A stretch of 61,501 bases of DNA from Myxacorys almedinensis A (lineage in GTDB: Bacteria; Cyanobacteriota; Cyanobacteriia; Leptolyngbyales; Leptolyngbyaceae): NCBI RefSeq assembly GCF_010091945.1, contig NZ_WVIE01000029.1, forward strand, positions 1 through 61,501, given 5' to 3'. Below are positions 27,268-36,290 of this stretch, one piece after another. Under the pieces are notes generated by a model. That model was given only the letters and a program-made list of their open reading frames with translations, was not told the origin of the DNA and did no database searches. Each line of letters opens with the position of its first letter. Position 1 is the first letter of the stretch. The translations under genes and the position numbers were made by a program.

Positions 27268-27636
27268 TAAGGTCTTGCAATACCAGACAATTCAAAATAT
27301 TGTTCAAAAATATTGTAACCTGAGTTCCTGATTTGGGCGACGATGCGGAGAACTTCGGATATACTGCTACAGATTTTGACTATCGGCTGTCGAAACGGGA
27401 GTTGATACTAAATTAATCTGTAAATGCTACAGACCTGCGACCTCCCCCAACCCCTCCTTAGTAAAGCGGGGAGCCGGAAAGTCCCTCTCTGACCAAGGGG
27501 GGATGCCGTCGGCAGGGGGGTCGAGGATTTGTCGCCGTGAAACATCAATTTGGTATGAGACATACAATTGCTGGTGTAGATACAATTGCTGGTGTAGCCG
27601 TTTTTTCCAAAAGTCCCCTCAATTTGATCGCTCACA
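27268..27636. other. intergenic region with a GC-rich repeat
   Basis: No gene. About 27420-27530 carries a C-rich then G-rich segment (cctcccccaacccctcc ... ccaaggggggatgcc ... caggggggtcgagg) of a kind often dispersed in cyanobacterial genomes, followed by a 16-bp direct duplication (atacaattgctggtgt, 27563 and 27580). Confidence 0.5.
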
Positions 27637-28038
27637 ATGAAAAGAATTAATTCCACCGTTGCTCTGACGTTTATTTTGCTGGCTCTAATGTTTGGTGCTG
27701 GCGTTGTGAGTTCTGCCTGGGGATTTGCGATCGGGCGAGAAGCGCTCAAGGGAATTACGCAGCCCGACTCTCGCCCAACGAATAAGGTGAATCGCAAAAA
27801 TCCGAACGGGCGCGAAGCGTTAACCTTTTTCAAAGAAGACGATATTTTGATGAAGGTTAAGTCGCGGATGGGAGGCGGCACTCAACCATCGGTGAGTCCG
27901 AGTCCGAGTAGCAGTCCGCAAAGTAAGGGTGAAACTCTGAATCAGCAGGTGGTGGCGAATGTTCGTGTCTTGCCTCACCCTGGTAGAGTAAGTATTTCAG
28001 CAGTTCCTTCTAATAGCGCCCAAACCCTGTTGCCTTAG
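27637..28038 (+). CDS. membrane-anchored hypothetical protein, 133 aa
   Basis: A single N-terminal membrane segment (VALTFILLALMFGAGVVSSAWGFAIG) is followed by a basic stretch (RPTNKVNRKNPNGRE) and a Ser/Pro linker (SVSPSPSSSPQSKG). No family recognised. The pattern suggests a thylakoid- or cytoplasmic-membrane-anchored protein with a disordered tail. It lies upstream of the CorC-like gene on the same strand with a 114-bp gap, so co-transcription is possible. Confidence 0.6.
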   Translation: MKRINSTVALTFILLALMFGAGVVSSAWGFAIGREALKGITQPDSRPTNKVNRKNPNGREALTFFKEDDILMKVKSRMGGGTQPSVSPSPSSSPQSKGETLNQQVVANVRVLPHPGRVSISAVPSNSAQTLLP

Positions 28039-28152
28039 TTGACAGATTACCCGGATCAAACGCTGCAAGTTAAGCTGTCAAAGATTCCGGTGCGCTAAGA
28101 AGCAGGATTGCCCTTTTGATGCCCCGTTGCCCATTGAGCGTTCGATTTCAGC

Positions 28153-29565
28153 ATGATTGCCCCCGTTGCCCTTCTTTTAGCAGCGCCACTTCAGCAACCC
28201 AATCTTGCAGAAGTGCTGCTACGAATTTTATCTGTGCTGCTGTTGATTGCAATTAATGCCTTTTTTGTGACGGCTGAGTTTTCGATTGTTTCGGTGCGGC
28301 GATCGCGGATCAATCAACTCGTCGATGCAGGCGATATTCAGGCAAGAACGGTGCAAGATTTGCAGCGCAGCATTGACCGATTGCTGTCTACCACTCAGTT
28401 GGGCATCACGCTCTCTAGCTTGGCACTGGGTTGGATCGGTGAATCAACCATGGCAGTGCTGGTGAGTAGCGGGATTGCAAATCTGCCGCTTCCAGCCGCG
28501 CTCGTGCAGCCTGCGGCTCATTCGTTGGCAATTCCGATCGCGTTTCTGACCATTGCTTATCTTCAGATTGTGTTGGGGGAACTGTGCCCAAAGTCGTTGG
28601 CGCTGCTCTATTCCGAAGAAATTGCGCGATTTTTGGGTCCGTTTAGTTTAGCGATCGCGCGGTTTTTCAACCCGTTTATCTGGATTCTCAATCAGTCTAC
28701 TCGGCTGCTGCTGCGGCTTTTAGGGGTGCAGTATACGGGGCAAGGATGGTACAACCAAGTTACCCCAGAAGAATTGCAGTTGATCATCGCCACGTCTACC
28801 GAGTCGAGTGGGCTAGAAGAAGAAGAACGGGAACTGCTCAGCAATGTGTTTGAGTTTGCCGATGTTGCCGTGACCGAAGTGATGGTACAGCGCCCTAACA
28901 TGACTACCCTTCTAGTCGATGCCACTGTGCGAAATCTTCTAGAAGAAGTGGCGCATTCTGGGCATTCGCGCTTTCCGGTGATCGAAGAATCGGTGGATGA
29001 TATCTGCGGGTTGATTCACTTTAAAGAGTTAGCAGAACCGCTAGTTCAGGGGACGTTGACCCTTGAAAGCCCCATTCATCCGTGGATTCATCCGGCGCAA
29101 TTTGTGCCAGAGTATACACCCCTTGGTGAGTTGCTAACGTTGATGCAGCGATCGCGGCATCACATGGTGCTGGTTGTGGATGAATTTGGCTCTACGGCTG
29201 GTTTAGTCACCATTCAAGATCTGATCACTCAGATTATTGGAGAGACACCAGAAGCGCAAGAAGGCGAGGAGGTGCCCATTCAGCGCATTGATGACCATAC
29301 CTTTCTGGTGCAGGCTCAAGTTCATTTAGAAGAAGTCAACGAAGAGCTTAAGCTTGATTTTCCGTTAATTGATGAATATCAAACGTTGGGCGGCTTTTTG
29401 CTATATGAGTGGCAAAAAATCCCGGCTCACGGGGAGACCCTTCAGTACGGCAACTACGAATTTACAGTGATTTCAGCCGAAGGTCCAAGACTGCATCAAA
29501 TCCGAATTCATCGCCTCGAAACGTCCCCCGAACGGCAAAGTGAAACCCAGCACCCCCTCAATTAA
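28153..29565 (+). CDS. CorC/HlyC-family protein (CNNM + CBS domains)
   Basis: A 470-residue membrane protein: CNNM (DUF21) domain with four membrane segments in residues 1 to about 200 (INAFFVTAEFSIVSVRRSRI, LGITLSSLALGWIGE), then a CBS pair (about 245-370, with MVQRPNMTTL and HHMVLVVDEFGSTAGLVTI), then the CorC_HlyC C-terminal domain (FLVQAQVHLEEVNEELKLDFP). The family is implicated in Mg2+/Co2+ efflux or homeostasis; 'hemolysin' in older names is misleading. The start gives MIAPVALLLAAPLQQPN; an internal start is possible but would cut into the first helix. Confidence 0.9.
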   Translation: MIAPVALLLAAPLQQPNLAEVLLRILSVLLLIAINAFFVTAEFSIVSVRRSRINQLVDAGDIQARTVQDLQRSIDRLLSTTQLGITLSSLALGWIGESTMAVLVSSGIANLPLPAALVQPAAHSLAIPIAFLTIAYLQIVLGELCPKSLALLYSEEIARFLGPFSLAIARFFNPFIWILNQSTRLLLRLLGVQYTGQGWYNQVTPEELQLIIATSTESSGLEEEERELLSNVFEFADVAVTEVMVQRPNMTTLLVDATVRNLLEEVAHSGHSRFPVIEESVDDICGLIHFKELAEPLVQGTLTLESPIHPWIHPAQFVPEYTPLGELLTLMQRSRHHMVLVVDEFGSTAGLVTIQDLITQIIGETPEAQEGEEVPIQRIDDHTFLVQAQVHLEEVNEELKLDFPLIDEYQTLGGFLLYEWQKIPAHGETLQYGNYEFTVISAEGPRLHQIRIHRLETSPERQSETQHPLN

Positions 29566-29723
29566 TGCCGGTTTGCGCCACTACGATGGGTGCAGTAGTC
29601 CGCAGGGGCTGAAAACGCTGCTGCTGGTTTTGCGAACCTCCCTCCCAACCAAGAAGAAGGTCAGCAAGATGGGGTTGCCAAACTGAGGATAGGTTCCGTT
29701 TGGTACGGCTGCCAACCGGTGCC

Positions 29724-30236
29724 CTATCCGGGGTTTACCCGCATCAAGGGCTGTCCAAATTCTACCGGGTCACCGTTCTGCAATAAAATTTCTACTACTT
29801 CACCTGACACTTCCGATTCCAGTTCGTTCATCAGCTTCATCGCTTCGACAATGCAAACGGTTTGACCTGTCCGAATGCGATCGCCCACATCGACAAAAGG
29901 CGGATCGTTAGGTGCAGGAGAACGGTAAAACGTTCCGACCATGGGAGAGGTAATTTCTAAAAGGCGGCGATCGTGGGGCGGCGGCGCAGAAGGGCTAGGC
30001 TCCTGCGATCGCGGCGCGTCGAGGGGCGGCAAAGCGGCAGCGATCGCCGTTGGATGGGAACCAGCAGATGGTGATAGAGCAGTTTCTTGAGAAGGGCGCT
30101 CTGTCCCGATCCCATCGCTCGAATCTCCGCGACGCACCGTTAGCTCGAAATCGCTGCTCTTTAAGGTCAACTCTGAAATATCGGTTTGACTGAGGGCAAC
30201 TAACAATTCACGGAGTTCTTTCAAATCCAGTGGCAC
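29724..30236 (-). CDS. accB: biotin carboxyl carrier protein of acetyl-CoA carboxylase
   Basis: BCCP, the biotin-bearing subunit that shuttles carboxyl groups in the first step of fatty-acid synthesis. The biotinylation motif EAMKLMNE is near the C-terminus. The N-terminal VPLDLKELRELLVALSQTDI and the Pro/Ser linker in the middle are typical. I choose GTG at 30236 because gaggag (30247-30252 on this strand) sits about 10 nt upstream; an ATG six codons earlier is out of family. It follows efp on the same strand, a gene pair conserved in cyanobacteria. Confidence 0.94.
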   Translation of the reverse strand: MPLDLKELRELLVALSQTDISELTLKSSDFELTVRRGDSSDGIGTERPSQETALSPSAGSHPTAIAAALPPLDAPRSQEPSPSAPPPHDRRLLEITSPMVGTFYRSPAPNDPPFVDVGDRIRTGQTVCIVEAMKLMNELESEVSGEVVEILLQNGDPVEFGQPLMRVNPG

Positions 30237-30296
30237 AGTCTTTATACTCCTCACGCTGTATTTGGGGAAGATCGCCTACCCCTTATTCTCTATTTT

Positions 30297-30860
30297 CTAG
30301 CTGTTCTCGCGTCCTAAATATGTATCGTTGCGAGTATCGACTTTAATCTTTTCGCCCACCGAGATAAAGAGAGGAACCATGACTTGGGCCCCCGTTTCAA
30401 CGATCGCAGGTTTTGTTCCTCCCGTTGCCGTGTCGCCTTTGACACCCGGATCGGCTTGGGTCACTTCGAGCACAACCGAGTTTGGAAGCTCAACCTCCAT
30501 CACCTGTTCGCCCCATTTCACCACGTTGACTTCCATGCCTTCTTTGAGATATTTGATGCGATCGCCAATCTGAGACGCATTCAGCCGACCTTCTTCATAG
30601 GTTGCCATGTCCATAAAGACATAATCATCCCCGTCTTTATAGGTGTGCTGCATCGTGATCTTTTCTAAATTGGCTTGAGGCACAGTTTCCCCAGCCCGAA
30701 ACGTTCGCTCAACAACGCTACCCGACTGCACGTTTTTTAGCTTGGTGCGGACAAACGCCGACCCCTTACCGGGCTTGACGTGTAAAAATTCGACGACCCG
30801 CCAGACCGCTCCATCTAATTCGATGCTAACGCCGGGTCGAAAGTCGTTACTAGAGATCAT
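30297..30860 (-). CDS. efp: elongation factor P
   Basis: A 187-residue EF-P from ATG at 30860 ([17 protein letters not shown]), the family start; an in-frame ATG 11 codons upstream is not conserved. The tip loop [15 protein letters not shown] carries the lysine modified in many bacteria. EF-P relieves ribosome stalling at polyproline, which fits the Pro-rich proteins seen here (GldG-like linker, AccB). The three OB/KOW-like domains are complete. It is transcribed ahead of accB. Confidence 0.96.
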   Translation of the reverse strand: MISSNDFRPGVSIELDGAVWRVVEFLHVKPGKGSAFVRTKLKNVQSGSVVERTFRAGETVPQANLEKITMQHTYKDGDDYVFMDMATYEEGRLNASQIGDRIKYLKEGMEVNVVKWGEQVMEVELPNSVVLEVTQADPGVKGDTATGGTKPAIVETGAQVMVPLFISVGEKIKVDTRNDTYLGRENS

Positions 30861-31034
30861 GAGTCTGTAATTATGGAGGAGAACATTCGGCACCTTATTT
30901 TACCGCTCTGTGGACGCTTTAAATTCAGGGATAAGCGATGGAAACACGCCTTCTTCGACACCTTCCTCCTCTGTCTTCCCCAGACATGGCACAATCGAAA
31001 TGGGGTTGTTACGCACCGTTTAAGAGCAATAGTT

Positions 31035-32177
31035 ATGTGGAATACTGCAAACCTTTGGAACCTGGTTCTAGCGCTTCTGCGGAACTTGGCTAGATTTTTC
31101 ACGCGGCGGGGATGGGCGTTCATCCTCTTGGGTAGCGTGGTCAGTCTTAGTGTGGGGATCGGAACGCTGCCCGCCCAAGCCTTGCCGCAAGGAAATGCGA
31201 TTAAAGATCCAAAAGCGTTATTACGAAATGCCTTGCCGATCGATAATCCTGAAGTCCGCAAGTTGCAAAATAGTCTTGAGGATATTTCAACGCAACTCCG
31301 GGCAAATCGTCGCTGGGGTGCGGTGACATCCGATATCAAGACAGCTTCTCGAGTGCTAGATCAGCCAACCAAGGTTTTAGCCAGCATTCCAGACGAGCGC
31401 AAGCCGGAAGCAGAACAGATTATTGAGCAGCTAAAATCTAGCGTGGCTGAGATTCAGGGTGCGACAGATGCAAAAGACAAAGAGCAAATTTTGATCACTC
31501 GCAGTCAGATGCTCGATCGCATCAGTGACCTAGAAGCCATGATGGTAACAGAGTTTCCGTTTGACGTTCCCACAGAGTATCGCAACCTGCCTCAGCTTAA
31601 AGGGCGCGCTACGGTTGCCGCTAAAACCTCACGAGGTGATCTGACGATCGTGCTCGATGGGTTCAGCGCTCCGGTTACAGCCGGAAACTTTGTCGATTTA
31701 GTCAACCGGGGGTTTTATGACGGCTTAGAGTTTACCCGTGCAGAAGATTCGTATGTGCTGCAAATCGGTGATCCACCCGGTCCGGAAATCGGATTTGTTG
31801 ATCCAAAGACAAAAAAATATCGGGCAATTCCGATGGAAATTCTCGTAAAAGGCGATCAGGAACCGGTTTACGGAACAACCCTAGAAGAAGCAGGACGCTA
31901 TCTCGATCAGCCGGTTCTGCCGTTCTCTGCTTACGGTGCGTTAGCGTTGGCGGCTCCTGCTGATAACCCGAATGGTGGGTCGTCTCAGTTTTTCTTCTTC
32001 TTGTTTGAGCCTGAGCTAACCCCAGCGGGCGCAAACCTGCTAGACGGGCGTTATTCGATCTTTGGTTTTGTGACTGACGGCGCAGAAGTTCTCGGTCAAT
32101 TGAAAGCGGGAGACAAGATTGAGTCGATGAAGGTTGTAGACGGTCTAGACAATTTGGTAGAACCAAGCGTGGCTTAA
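31035..32177 (+). CDS. CYP38/TLP40-like peptidyl-prolyl isomerase
   Basis: About 380 residues from ATG at 31035 (MWNTANLWNLVL); an upstream open frame to 30873 overlaps the efp start and is not needed. N-terminal hydrophobic signal (GWAFILLGSVVSLSVGIG, cleavage near PAQA-LP), then a helical bundle resembling the N-terminal domain of plant CYP38, then a cyclophilin domain (TVAAKTSRGDLTIVLDGFSAPVTAGNFVDLV ... NGGSSQFFFFLFEP). Plant CYP38 acts in the thylakoid lumen in PSII assembly; the cyanobacterial protein is expected to be lumenal or periplasmic. The cyclophilin active-site residues are only partly conserved, so isomerase activity may be weak. Confidence 0.88.
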   Translation: MWNTANLWNLVLALLRNLARFFTRRGWAFILLGSVVSLSVGIGTLPAQALPQGNAIKDPKALLRNALPIDNPEVRKLQNSLEDISTQLRANRRWGAVTSDIKTASRVLDQPTKVLASIPDERKPEAEQIIEQLKSSVAEIQGATDAKDKEQILITRSQMLDRISDLEAMMVTEFPFDVPTEYRNLPQLKGRATVAAKTSRGDLTIVLDGFSAPVTAGNFVDLVNRGFYDGLEFTRAEDSYVLQIGDPPGPEIGFVDPKTKKYRAIPMEILVKGDQEPVYGTTLEEAGRYLDQPVLPFSAYGALALAAPADNPNGGSSQFFFFLFEPELTPAGANLLDGRYSIFGFVTDGAEVLGQLKAGDKIESMKVVDGLDNLVEPSVA

Positions 32178-32216
32178 GTGAATTTGGATAAGCTGATTTT
32201 ATGGAGGCGCGATCGC

Positions 32217-32246
32217 ATCGTGTCTCTTCTTTTTTAAGGACACGAT
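32217..32246 (+). promoter_or_regulatory. hairpin overlapping the thiL ribosome site
   Basis: Stem ATCGTGTC / GACACGAT (perfect 8 bp) with a T-rich loop, ending 1 nt before the thiL ATG at 32248. The AAGGA that should bind the ribosome straddles loop and stem, so folding would hinder translation. No TPP-riboswitch conserved sequence is visible. Confidence 0.5.
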
Positions 32247-32247
32247 C

Positions 32248-33249
32248 ATGGAACTGCGAGTGCAAGATATTGGCGAACAAGGACTTTTAAAGCGAGTGCA
32301 AGCATTTTGTCCGAGCACGTTTGCTTCGGAGTTGGGCGAAGCCCTGAGCGTGGGTGATGATGCCGCTGTTCTCCCGACCGAACCTGGAAAGTCTCTCGTT
32401 GTTACGTCGGATGTGTTGGTTGATGGTGTGCATTTTAGCGACAGTACGACTCCCCCAGAGTCGGCAGGCTGGAGAGCCGCCGCCGCTAACTTGTCGGATC
32501 TTGCCGCGATGGGTGCGTCACCGCTTGGCATCACGGTGGGATTAGGGCTTCCAGGGGACGTTTTAGTATCGTGGGTCGAGCGACTTTATGTAGGAATGAC
32601 CGATTGTTTGCGGCGATATAACACCGTGATCGTCGGGGGTGATATTTGCCGATCTCCAGTGATCACCGTTTCCATCACTGCCCTTGGACAGGTTGATCCC
32701 ACTCGCGTGATCCGCCGATCGACCGCTCAACCGGGAGATGCGATCGTGGTCACGGGCTATCATGGTTCCTCACGGGCAGGACTAGAACTGTTGCTACATC
32801 CTGAGGTTGAACCAGAATTAGAGGGTCGCGCTTCATTAATTCACGCTCATCAATATCCAAATCCGCGTTTAGATGTTCTGCCCCCGTTCCCCTGTGCCGG
32901 CATGGATTCAAGCGATGGTGTTGCGGATGCGGTTTTGCAACTTTGCCAAGCGAGTGGGGTTGGTGCAAGGCTCGATCGTCAACGGATTCCGATTCATCCG
33001 GCATTGAGAAACTGGGCGTCTCCTGAACAAGCGATGCAGTGGGCACTGTATGGCGGAGAAGATTTTGAATTGGTCTTGTGTTTACCGAAAGAATCGGCTC
33101 AAGAGTTGGTTAAACAGTCGGGAGAAGGGAGTGCGATCGTCGGCACAATCACCTCTAATCCAGAGGTTCGGGTAGTAGATTCAACCGGGGAATATTCCGA
33201 CCAGATTCTAACTTTAGAAGAAGGATTTCAGCACTTCAAGAGTGAATGA
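32248..33249 (+). CDS. thiL: thiamine-monophosphate kinase
   Basis: A 333-residue ThiL, which phosphorylates thiamine monophosphate to the active cofactor TPP. Motifs in order: VGDDAAVLP (Mg/ATP aspartates), VTSDVLVDGVHFS, AAANLSDLAAMGA, VGGDICRSP, AGMDSSDGVADAV and YGGEDFELVLCLP. The order is that of the PurM-like superfamily. It follows the cyclophilin gene by 70 bp on the same strand. Confidence 0.95.
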   Translation: MELRVQDIGEQGLLKRVQAFCPSTFASELGEALSVGDDAAVLPTEPGKSLVVTSDVLVDGVHFSDSTTPPESAGWRAAAANLSDLAAMGASPLGITVGLGLPGDVLVSWVERLYVGMTDCLRRYNTVIVGGDICRSPVITVSITALGQVDPTRVIRRSTAQPGDAIVVTGYHGSSRAGLELLLHPEVEPELEGRASLIHAHQYPNPRLDVLPPFPCAGMDSSDGVADAVLQLCQASGVGARLDRQRIPIHPALRNWASPEQAMQWALYGGEDFELVLCLPKESAQELVKQSGEGSAIVGTITSNPEVRVVDSTGEYSDQILTLEEGFQHFKSE

Positions 33250-33250
33250 G

Positions 33251-33545
33251 TTAGGCAGGAACTTCCTGTTCTTGAACATCCCTTGAGTTATTGAGATACC
33301 AGTAGAGGTTCGTCACTGTTAGATCTGAAACGTCTTGCCAGTTCATCGGAACAAGCGCAGGATATTTACTTTGAGCGACCAATCCTTCGATTTCAGATTC
33401 GTACTCTTGCCGTAACTCAGGCTTAATCGTAAATCGCAGTTGATCGCGCAATGCATAAAAGGCAGATTTTGCTTTCAGTGTGTTGTAGGCGTTCTCTTCC
33501 TCTAGAAATTGAATCGTTTCAGCTTCAATTTCGATGCAAAAACGC
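33251..33545 (-). pseudogene. C-terminal fragment of an unknown protein
   Basis: A convincing protein frame (ENAYNTLKAKSAFYALRDQL ... DLTVTNLYWYLNNSRD) reads leftward and ends at 33251. Upstream, the open frame continues only through sequence that also belongs to the opposite-strand gene, with just a TTG as possible start (33664). The real N-terminus seems to be missing, as though two gene pieces were joined head to head near 33545. The family is not recognised. Confidence 0.45.
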
Positions 33546-34171
33546 AGCAGTATCGACAAGGAATAGGCTGGTCTGACAAGGACGGCTTCAATCGAGAACT
33601 TCCTGGAAAGCTCAGCAGCATTTCCGACAGCCTTGATCAAGCCATCAAGGAGACTTTGCAGCAACTACTTCAAGAACTGAACAGTAACCAATTGGAGCCA
33701 ATTCAGACATTGCTCAATGCGCTGAATCAACAGTCGCAACTTAAACTGAGTTCTGAGCAAATGCACTTGATAGGAGAGTTACACGAAAAGTTCAGTCAGG
33801 CAACTAATCAACTTTCTGGAGCTTATAGTACAAACTTATCCCAGGTCTTTCATGGCGTGGTAGAAGAGTGGCGTAACCGATTTGGAGATATTTCCTTAAA
33901 CGAAGTAGAGAAATTTAGAGATAAAGTTTTTGACATAATTGAAATGGGATTTGAACTAACAATCGACGATCGCATGGCTGCAACAGGCAAAATAGTAAAA
34001 TGGGAATTTGTCTTCTACAATGACTTTCTAGAGAAGCAAAACCGCTATCAGCAAGAGACTCCTGAGCAACGGCTTGCAGAGAAGGCTTGGATTGATCAGC
34101 AAAGACAACACCTAGAACACCTGTTGGCTGACCTCGAAATGAGTCTTGAATCTTCAGAGATGCTAGTGTGA
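33545..34171 (+). CDS. hypothetical coiled-coil protein, 5' end unclear
   Basis: About 205 well-formed residues rich in Gln, Glu and Leu (KETLQQLLQELNSNQLEPIQ, then EEWRNRFGDISLNEVEKFRD, ending ADLEMSLESSEMLV). The only start at the beginning of the frame is a TTG at 33509, inside the neighbouring fragment; the first ATG is at 33761. Either the gene has lost its N-terminus or the frame starts at an unusual codon. No known domain. Confidence 0.45.
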   Translation, partial: QQYRQGIGWSDKDGFNRELPGKLSSISDSLDQAIKETLQQLLQELNSNQLEPIQTLLNALNQQSQLKLSSEQMHLIGELHEKFSQATNQLSGAYSTNLSQVFHGVVEEWRNRFGDISLNEVEKFRDKVFDIIEMGFELTIDDRMAATGKIVKWEFVFYNDFLEKQNRYQQETPEQRLAEKAWIDQQRQHLEHLLADLEMSLESSEMLV

Positions 34172-34278
34172 AATTCTCGCTCAAGTTTCATGCAACTGCA
34201 TCCCAGTTTAAGCAACTCTCCAACTGTCCAACTGCTCCTTCGCCTTGAAGTAAATCTGAAATATTGCATCCTCCACAC

Positions 34279-34316
34279 GAAAAGCAAACCCTCAACTCCA
34301 AACTTGGAATTGAGGG
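34279..34316 (-). terminator. rho-independent terminator of gap2
   Basis: On the minus strand, stem CCCTCAATTCCAA / TTGGAGTTGAGGG with a tiny loop, followed by TTTGCTTTT, 31 nt after the gap2 stop. Confidence 0.85.
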
Positions 34317-34346
34317 CATCAAACTCTAAAAGTTAGTGACTAGCGA

Positions 34347-35360
34347 TTACTTCTGCCAATTCTGAGCCACAACTTCAGCTAGGTCAACCACGCGCTGGCT
34401 ATAGCCCCACTCGTTGTCATACCACGCCACAACCTTCACCATATCGCCGCCCATCACCATCGTTAGGGCAGCATCGACGATCGACGACTCATCTGTACCT
34501 GCGTGGTCACTCGATACCAAGGGCAGATCGCAATACTTCAAAATGCCTTTCATCGACCCTTCAGCCGCATCTTTGAGAACTTGATTCACCTGTTCTGCGA
34601 TCGTATTTTTCTCAACGTTTACAACCAGATCCACAACAGACACATTCGGCGTCGGAACCCGCAGCGCAATCCCGTTTAGCTTGCCGCTCAACGCAGGCAG
34701 CACCAAGGCAACCGCTTTCGCAGCACCGGTCGATGTTGGGACAATATTAACTGCCGCTGCCCGCGCCCGTCGCAAATCGCGGTGGCTGGCATCGAGAATG
34801 CGTTGGTCACCCGTGTAGCTGTGAGTCGTGGTCATCGTGCCTTTGACGATACCAAAATTTTCGTGCAGCACCTTCGCCACCGGTGCAAGGCAGTTGGTCG
34901 TACAGCTTGCGTTGCTGATGATGTTGTGCTTGTGATGATCGTAGTCATGGTCATTCACACCAACGACAAACGTTCCATCCTCATTTTTTCCAGGAGCAGT
35001 GATTAACACCTTTTTTGCCCCAGCGTTGAGGTGCTTTGTCGCGCCCTCTTTGCTGATAAAAACGCCCGTAGATTCAATAATTAAATCAATTTCCCAGTCG
35101 CGCCAAGGCAGGTTTTCGGGGTTGCGATCGGAGGTGCATTTGATCTTTTTACCGTTCACCGTAATGGTATTTTCGTCGGCTTCGATGTCTCCGACAAACT
35201 TACCCAGCATCGAGTCATACCTTAGCAGGTGAGCATTGGTTTTGGGATCAGAAGTATCGTTGATTGCAACGACTTCTAGCTGACTATTCTCCCGACCCGC
35301 CCAGCATCGCATGAAATTACGTCCAATGCGCCCAAAGCCGTTGATCGCTACTCTAATCAC
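34347..35360 (-). CDS. gap2: glyceraldehyde-3-phosphate dehydrogenase (photosynthetic type)
   Basis: A 337-residue type I GAPDH. Rossmann start [18 protein letters not shown], catalytic cysteine in [12 protein letters not shown], and [17 protein letters not shown]. The stretch [18 protein letters not shown] and the N-terminal [32 protein letters not shown] match the plastid GapA/cyanobacterial Gap2 group. This group uses NADPH in the Calvin cycle and also works in gluconeogenesis, unlike the glycolytic Gap1. It is transcribed alone, with its own terminator. Confidence 0.94.
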   Translation of the reverse strand: MIRVAINGFGRIGRNFMRCWAGRENSQLEVVAINDTSDPKTNAHLLRYDSMLGKFVGDIEADENTITVNGKKIKCTSDRNPENLPWRDWEIDLIIESTGVFISKEGATKHLNAGAKKVLITAPGKNEDGTFVVGVNDHDYDHHKHNIISNASCTTNCLAPVAKVLHENFGIVKGTMTTTHSYTGDQRILDASHRDLRRARAAAVNIVPTSTGAAKAVALVLPALSGKLNGIALRVPTPNVSVVDLVVNVEKNTIAEQVNQVLKDAAEGSMKGILKYCDLPLVSSDHAGTDESSIVDAALTMVMGGDMVKVVAWYDNEWGYSQRVVDLAEVVAQNWQK

Positions 35361-36290
35361 TGCGTCTTGCCCTCTGAATATAAATACCTATTGATGGATT
35401 ACATCATACCTTAAAAGACGCTGCAACTTTTCCCCGCTACGTACGATCGCATGGAAAAATTGCTGGGAGTTTAGAGCGCTTCACTACACTACCGGATCGT
35501 TCATAAATGCTTTGTGGATAAGGCTGTGCTCGGTTTAGCCGAAGACAGCCTAGCAACGATCCGCTCGCTTGCCCTTTCGCGCTGCCCTGAAAAATCAGAA
35601 AATATATCCCTCATCTGCTGTTCCCACATTATTCATTCTGCATGTCAAAAGACTTATTTCTTTTGAGCCTTGCAAAACTTCTGTAGTTGGCGAATAAGAT
35701 ATCAGCAACGTTCTGATTGACCTCTGCGGTCGCTTTCTTCAATCTCAGCCCTAATCTCAGTCTAAGGAATTGTTTCATCTTTAAGTTCTTATGGCAAAAT
35801 TTGTAGCAATCTTGGCGATTTGATGTTGATGAAACGTGAATCGTCAAGATGACAACTTCGCTAAGATTACACAGCGCAGATTGCGCATTTCAACGGCTGG
35901 TTGATCTTGAAAGATGACTCAAATTGGGTGTAAGAACACACAAAGCGTTTGGGCAACCTATCACAATTCCTGGTTCTTATAGTGTGAAAATATCAATGCT
36001 TTCCGTTGCTGAGAGCGAGATTTGCCCAGACTTCAACTTTACCTAAAAAATCGTCGCCATTCTTTCGGGAATTAACTGCTCCTGATGTGTATTCAACGAA
36101 TTAGGGTAAGTCTATAAGGGTGAATTGACCAGTAAAGTAAGGAAAAAATTGGCTTTTGCAGAATAGTTTCGGCTGGAATTTCTTAAGTTGTTAACTAACA
36201 GAGATCAAAATTCCGATTTAGCTATACCCTCAAAAAGCAATCCTTGATATGATATCGCGTGTTATTCGGTGTGGTGTGTAAGGAGCAAAA
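35361..36290. other. long intergenic region between gap2 and murC
   Basis: 930 bp with no convincing gene; a 72-codon open frame on the minus strand (35629-35847) has no ribosome site and atypical codons. It holds the structured element at 35493-35563. The murC-proximal end has an A/T-rich promoter-like stretch and a good ribosome site (taaggagcaaaa) at 36278-36290. Confidence 0.5.
35493..35563. other. candidate structured RNA or hairpin element
   Basis: Three nested pairings: outer stem CGGATCGTT (35493-35501) with AACGATCCG (35555-35563), middle stem AGGCTGT (35521-35527) with ACAGCCT (35545-35551), and inner stem TCGG with CCGA around tttag. All pairs are exact. No match to a known RNA family comes to mind; a mobile hairpin element is the alternative. 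The coding strand cannot be decided. Confidence 0.45.

Noticed and set aside
32178-32247. TPP riboswitch ahead of thiL
   Set aside because: The leader is only about 70 nt and lacks the conserved thi-box sequences; only a simple hairpin is present.
35629-35847. 72-codon minus-strand open frame
   Set aside because: No ribosome site, and codon use is unlike the neighbours.
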